This document shows positions 3,620 through 5,622 of a stretch of DNA of 5,622 bases, piece after piece (position 1 is the stretch's first letter; each line of letters starts with the position of its first letter). Origin of the DNA: Cyanobacteria bacterium HKST-UBA02. GTDB taxonomy: Bacteria; Cyanobacteriota; Vampirovibrionia; Obscuribacterales; Obscuribacteraceae. The stretch covers positions 1 to 5,622 of the forward strand of contig JAGQHH010000467.1 in NCBI GenBank assembly GCA_020431945.1, written 5' to 3'. The notes below the pieces were generated by a model that saw only the letters and a program-made list of their open reading frames with translations, made no database searches and was not told the DNA's origin. The position numbers and the translations under genes are program-made.

Positions 3620-5606
3620 AATCGACACGACTTCTCTTGTCTGTTGCTGAGAATTTGATGGATCTGGCTTCGCTTGGAAAATCAATCAGCGGGTTCCTAT
3701 TCCCCTGCATCTCGAAGATGGCAGCATTTCGATGCTTTTCATAAAGAGATGGCGAATGGCTCTCATGCCAGTCGAGCAGGACATCTAGATCGTAATTGCT
3801 CTTCGAGATCTCGCCCGGATATCGAAGAAGGAAATAGAGAGTTCCTCTAGCTACCTGTCCTTTCCCGAGATACGGCTCGAACTCATTTCTCTCAAGCTTA
3901 CCCCATCCCTCCTTCACCACCTCGCGGTCCTGGTCCGGGTTGTCGTAGTCCTCGAAGTCCGTGAACTTGGCATTTCCTCTGAAGCCGTTGGCCCTGGCTT
4001 CGCAGGTGAAGAGATGGTGAAGGTCTCCCTTCATGGGCTCTCTCTTGTTGAACCAGGATTGAGGAACGCTATGCTCGCAGTTATAGGCAAGACTGGCTTC
4101 AAGATGAGCCATCTCGAGGTCCCTCATTTGCCCTTCGAGCTGCGACTCTGCCCTCTCCATGCTCTTTTGAAAGTTCTCCTCCATCCGTATGCTCTCGTTA
4201 ATGAGCTCCAGAGCATTGAATTTGTCCATTGTGTAGATGCTTCTAAGGGTGTAGTCCGGATATAGGTCGACCCAGGGATAGAGATTTTTTCCAGGGCTGT
4301 AGCGACGAGACTTGTGCGTTTGAGAGAGAAGTTTGGAAAGACTCTTTGCGAGTTTGTCGGACCCGGCCTGGAAATCGATCTCGGAATAATAACTGTCTCT
4401 GTCTCGAGCGTCCTCATCTTCGGCGTAATATGGCCTGTCTCTGGCCTCCAGAAATTCGAGCATGGCCTTCTCGGCTTCATGACTTACTGGTGTGATATTC
4501 GACCCGAATAGCGAGCTTCCCCGGGAGAAGCTCTGGCTCGAAGAGGAGATTTCTCCTATTGACACAGAGATTCGCACCGGGATCACGAACGATTGTTCGA
4601 TTACCATCTCCTGCGAGCTCGAACCATGATGGATCTGTGGCACCTGGGAATCGACCCGGGGTTCGTATCCCTGCTGATCATCCCGGGCAGAGTCTCTGAC
4701 CGATTGTCTGGTGGAGCGGTCGTTCGGTTGTTGTGTTTTAGACATTCGGTCATTCTCCATGGTCGATACGAAGACACTACTGAGCACGGAATCCTTTAGA
4801 AGATCATCTACAAGTTGCTTTCCTTTCTGATCTAAGTAATGAGACTCTATATGTTTCATAATGCTGCTGATTCTGACGCCTTCATTTGCTATCCAGTCGA
4901 TGGAGTCATCCCCGTCTGCTTCGGCCCAGAGTTTCCCATCTTTGCGTAGTACCTTGCCGTCATCGGTTCTGCGAGGCACGCTGGCATGGTGCAACGCAAC
5001 CAGAAGCCACTGATCGCTGAACACTGCCGATCCCGATGAGCCTACTCCGGTGTCAGTCTCGTAGTGAATGAAGTCGGTGAGCAAGTCGACGATGTGATTC
5101 TCCCTTATGGCAATCTGTTTGGGCTCGCCGCCTGGATGTTGAATGATATTGACGTGCTCCCCCAGAAGCACCTTTCCGGTATCCCGATACGGCTGGATAT
5201 GACCGAACTGTAATGTATCGCTTCCGAATTTGTTTTTCGAATGGACAGCAACCAGGGTGTAGTCGAGATAACTGTCGGAAATGAAAATACTTTCCGGATC
5301 GAGGAAGAAGTCGGCAGGAGTGATCGCGTGAGTATCGCCTTCCTCTTCATAATTCATCTGGACAATACTATCGACAGCAAGATTCGGAGAATCAAGCACA
5401 TGATTGTTTGTCAGAAGTAGATTCGGCGAAACGAGAAAGCCAGTTCCATATCCGACCAGATTATTTCCTTGTCTTATACAGATCCTGCCGATGGCCTTTC
5501 TGCAACTATTGCCACGAGGAAGGAAGTTCGCTGGAAGAAGATTATTGGTTCCAAGAATTCGTTCCACCGCAAGACGCTTAACCGGATCGTTTCGGAAGGA
5601 ATCCAT
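3618..5606 (-). CDS. Trypsin/V8-like serine protease fused to an Endonuclease I-family nuclease
   Basis: A 662-aa two-enzyme fusion without a signal peptide, so probably cytoplasmic. Residues about 10-255 are a trypsin-2/V8-like protease: RLAVERILGTNNLLPANFLP lead-in, GTGFLVSPNLLLTNNHVL (His69), YLDYTLVAV (Asp115), IIQHPGGEPKQIAIREN, TDTGVGSSGSAVF (Ser191), VALHHASV and ANEGVRISSIM. A low-complexity Arg/Asp/Ser linker follows (about 280-335), with a short strand-rich piece QSFVIPVRISVSIG (339-351) and a Ser-rich run. Residues about 408-645 match Endonuclease I (PF04231): an RSIYT segment, an inserted charged helix (461-505), EHSVPQSWF (Glu511 metal ligand, His512 general base), GDLHHLF (527-532), ANGFRGN (Asn540 metal ligand), GKGQVARGTLYFLLRYPG and QGNRNPLIDFP. 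Both active sites look complete. Family members cut DNA (some RNA) nonspecifically and are normally secreted. Keeping one inside the cell next to a protease suggests a latent effector released or switched on by cleavage (inference). The frame is open upstream of ATG 5606 to the window edge and no SD is visible in those 16 nt, so a longer start is possible. Confidence 0.92.
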   Translation of the reverse strand: MDSFRNDPVKRLAVERILGTNNLLPANFLPRGNSCRKAIGRICIRQGNNLVGYGTGFLVSPNLLLTNNHVLDSPNLAVDSIVQMNYEEEGDTHAITPADFFLDPESIFISDSYLDYTLVAVHSKNKFGSDTLQFGHIQPYRDTGKVLLGEHVNIIQHPGGEPKQIAIRENHIVDLLTDFIHYETDTGVGSSGSAVFSDQWLLVALHHASVPRRTDDGKVLRKDGKLWAEADGDDSIDWIANEGVRISSIMKHIESHYLDQKGKQLVDDLLKDSVLSSVFVSTMENDRMSKTQQPNDRSTRQSVRDSARDDQQGYEPRVDSQVPQIHHGSSSQEMVIEQSFVIPVRISVSIGEISSSSQSFSRGSSLFGSNITPVSHEAEKAMLEFLEARDRPYYAEDEDARDRDSYYSEIDFQAGSDKLAKSLSKLLSQTHKSRRYSPGKNLYPWVDLYPDYTLRSIYTMDKFNALELINESIRMEENFQKSMERAESQLEGQMRDLEMAHLEASLAYNCEHSVPQSWFNKREPMKGDLHHLFTCEARANGFRGNAKFTDFEDYDNPDQDREVVKEGWGKLERNEFEPYLGKGQVARGTLYFLLRYPGEISKSNYDLDVLLDWHESHSPSLYEKHRNAAIFEMQGNRNPLIDFPSEARSIKFSATDKRSRVD

Positions 5607-5622
5607 AATAGGTTGTCTGGTG

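Noticed and set aside
4014..4480. Frames of 83 and 118 codons within the nuclease region
   Set aside because: They lie over the catalytic part of the Endonuclease I domain in other frames and have no independent support.

Overview
The window looks like an accessory (island-like) region from a bacterium, most likely a Gram-negative member of the Pseudomonadota. This is inferred from AGGAGGTG-type ribosome sites, Sec signal peptides on two proteins that would act in the periplasm, roughly balanced GC by eye, and pairs of AlpA/excisionase-like regulators of the kind found in genomic islands. The genus cannot be fixed from the sequence, and no housekeeping gene is visible.

Left part (1-930). Two small helix-turn-helix (HTH) proteins of the excisionase/AlpA type (HTH_17-like) lie on the minus strand and overlap by 4 bp (ATGA). 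The second runs off the left edge. Upstream of them is a gene-poor stretch of about 460 bp. It holds an ATCGAGC inverted repeat with an adjoining run of 10-11 bp near-repeats, a long-loop inverted repeat, and a perfect 9-bp palindrome flanked by an 11-bp direct repeat exactly 30 bp apart. A shared word, CTAACGAAG or close to it, links these sites, so this may be the operator or excisionase-binding region.

Middle part (880-1886, plus strand). A consensus Shine-Dalgarno (SD) drives an 11-codon leader frame whose TGA overlaps the ATG of a 317-aa secreted protein (TGATG). That protein has a signal peptide, a proline-rich stretch, and a divergent class I glutamine-amidotransferase-like (GATase/ThuA/DUF4350-like) fold.

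Right part (5606-1929, minus strand). The first gene encodes a 662-aa fusion of a V8/trypsin-like serine protease (H69, D115, S191) to an Endonuclease I-family nuclease (E511-H512, DLHHL, N540, QGNRNP). Both active sites appear intact. A 33-bp gap, almost filled by an imperfect hairpin, separates it from a 551-aa membrane protein. That protein has an N-terminal signal sequence, two extracytoplasmic regions joined by a (xxPASK)n hexapeptide linker, and one C-terminal transmembrane helix with a short basic cytoplasmic tail. It converges on the secreted GATase-like gene.

Interpretation (inference): a cytoplasmic protease-nuclease effector is co-transcribed with a periplasm-facing membrane protein and sits next to a secreted ligand-binding-like protein, under excisionase-type mobile-element regulators. 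This would fit a conflict or phage-defence module in which an envelope protein senses or holds a proteolytically activated DNase. Domain calls on the protease-nuclease are strong. The system-level role is a hypothesis.
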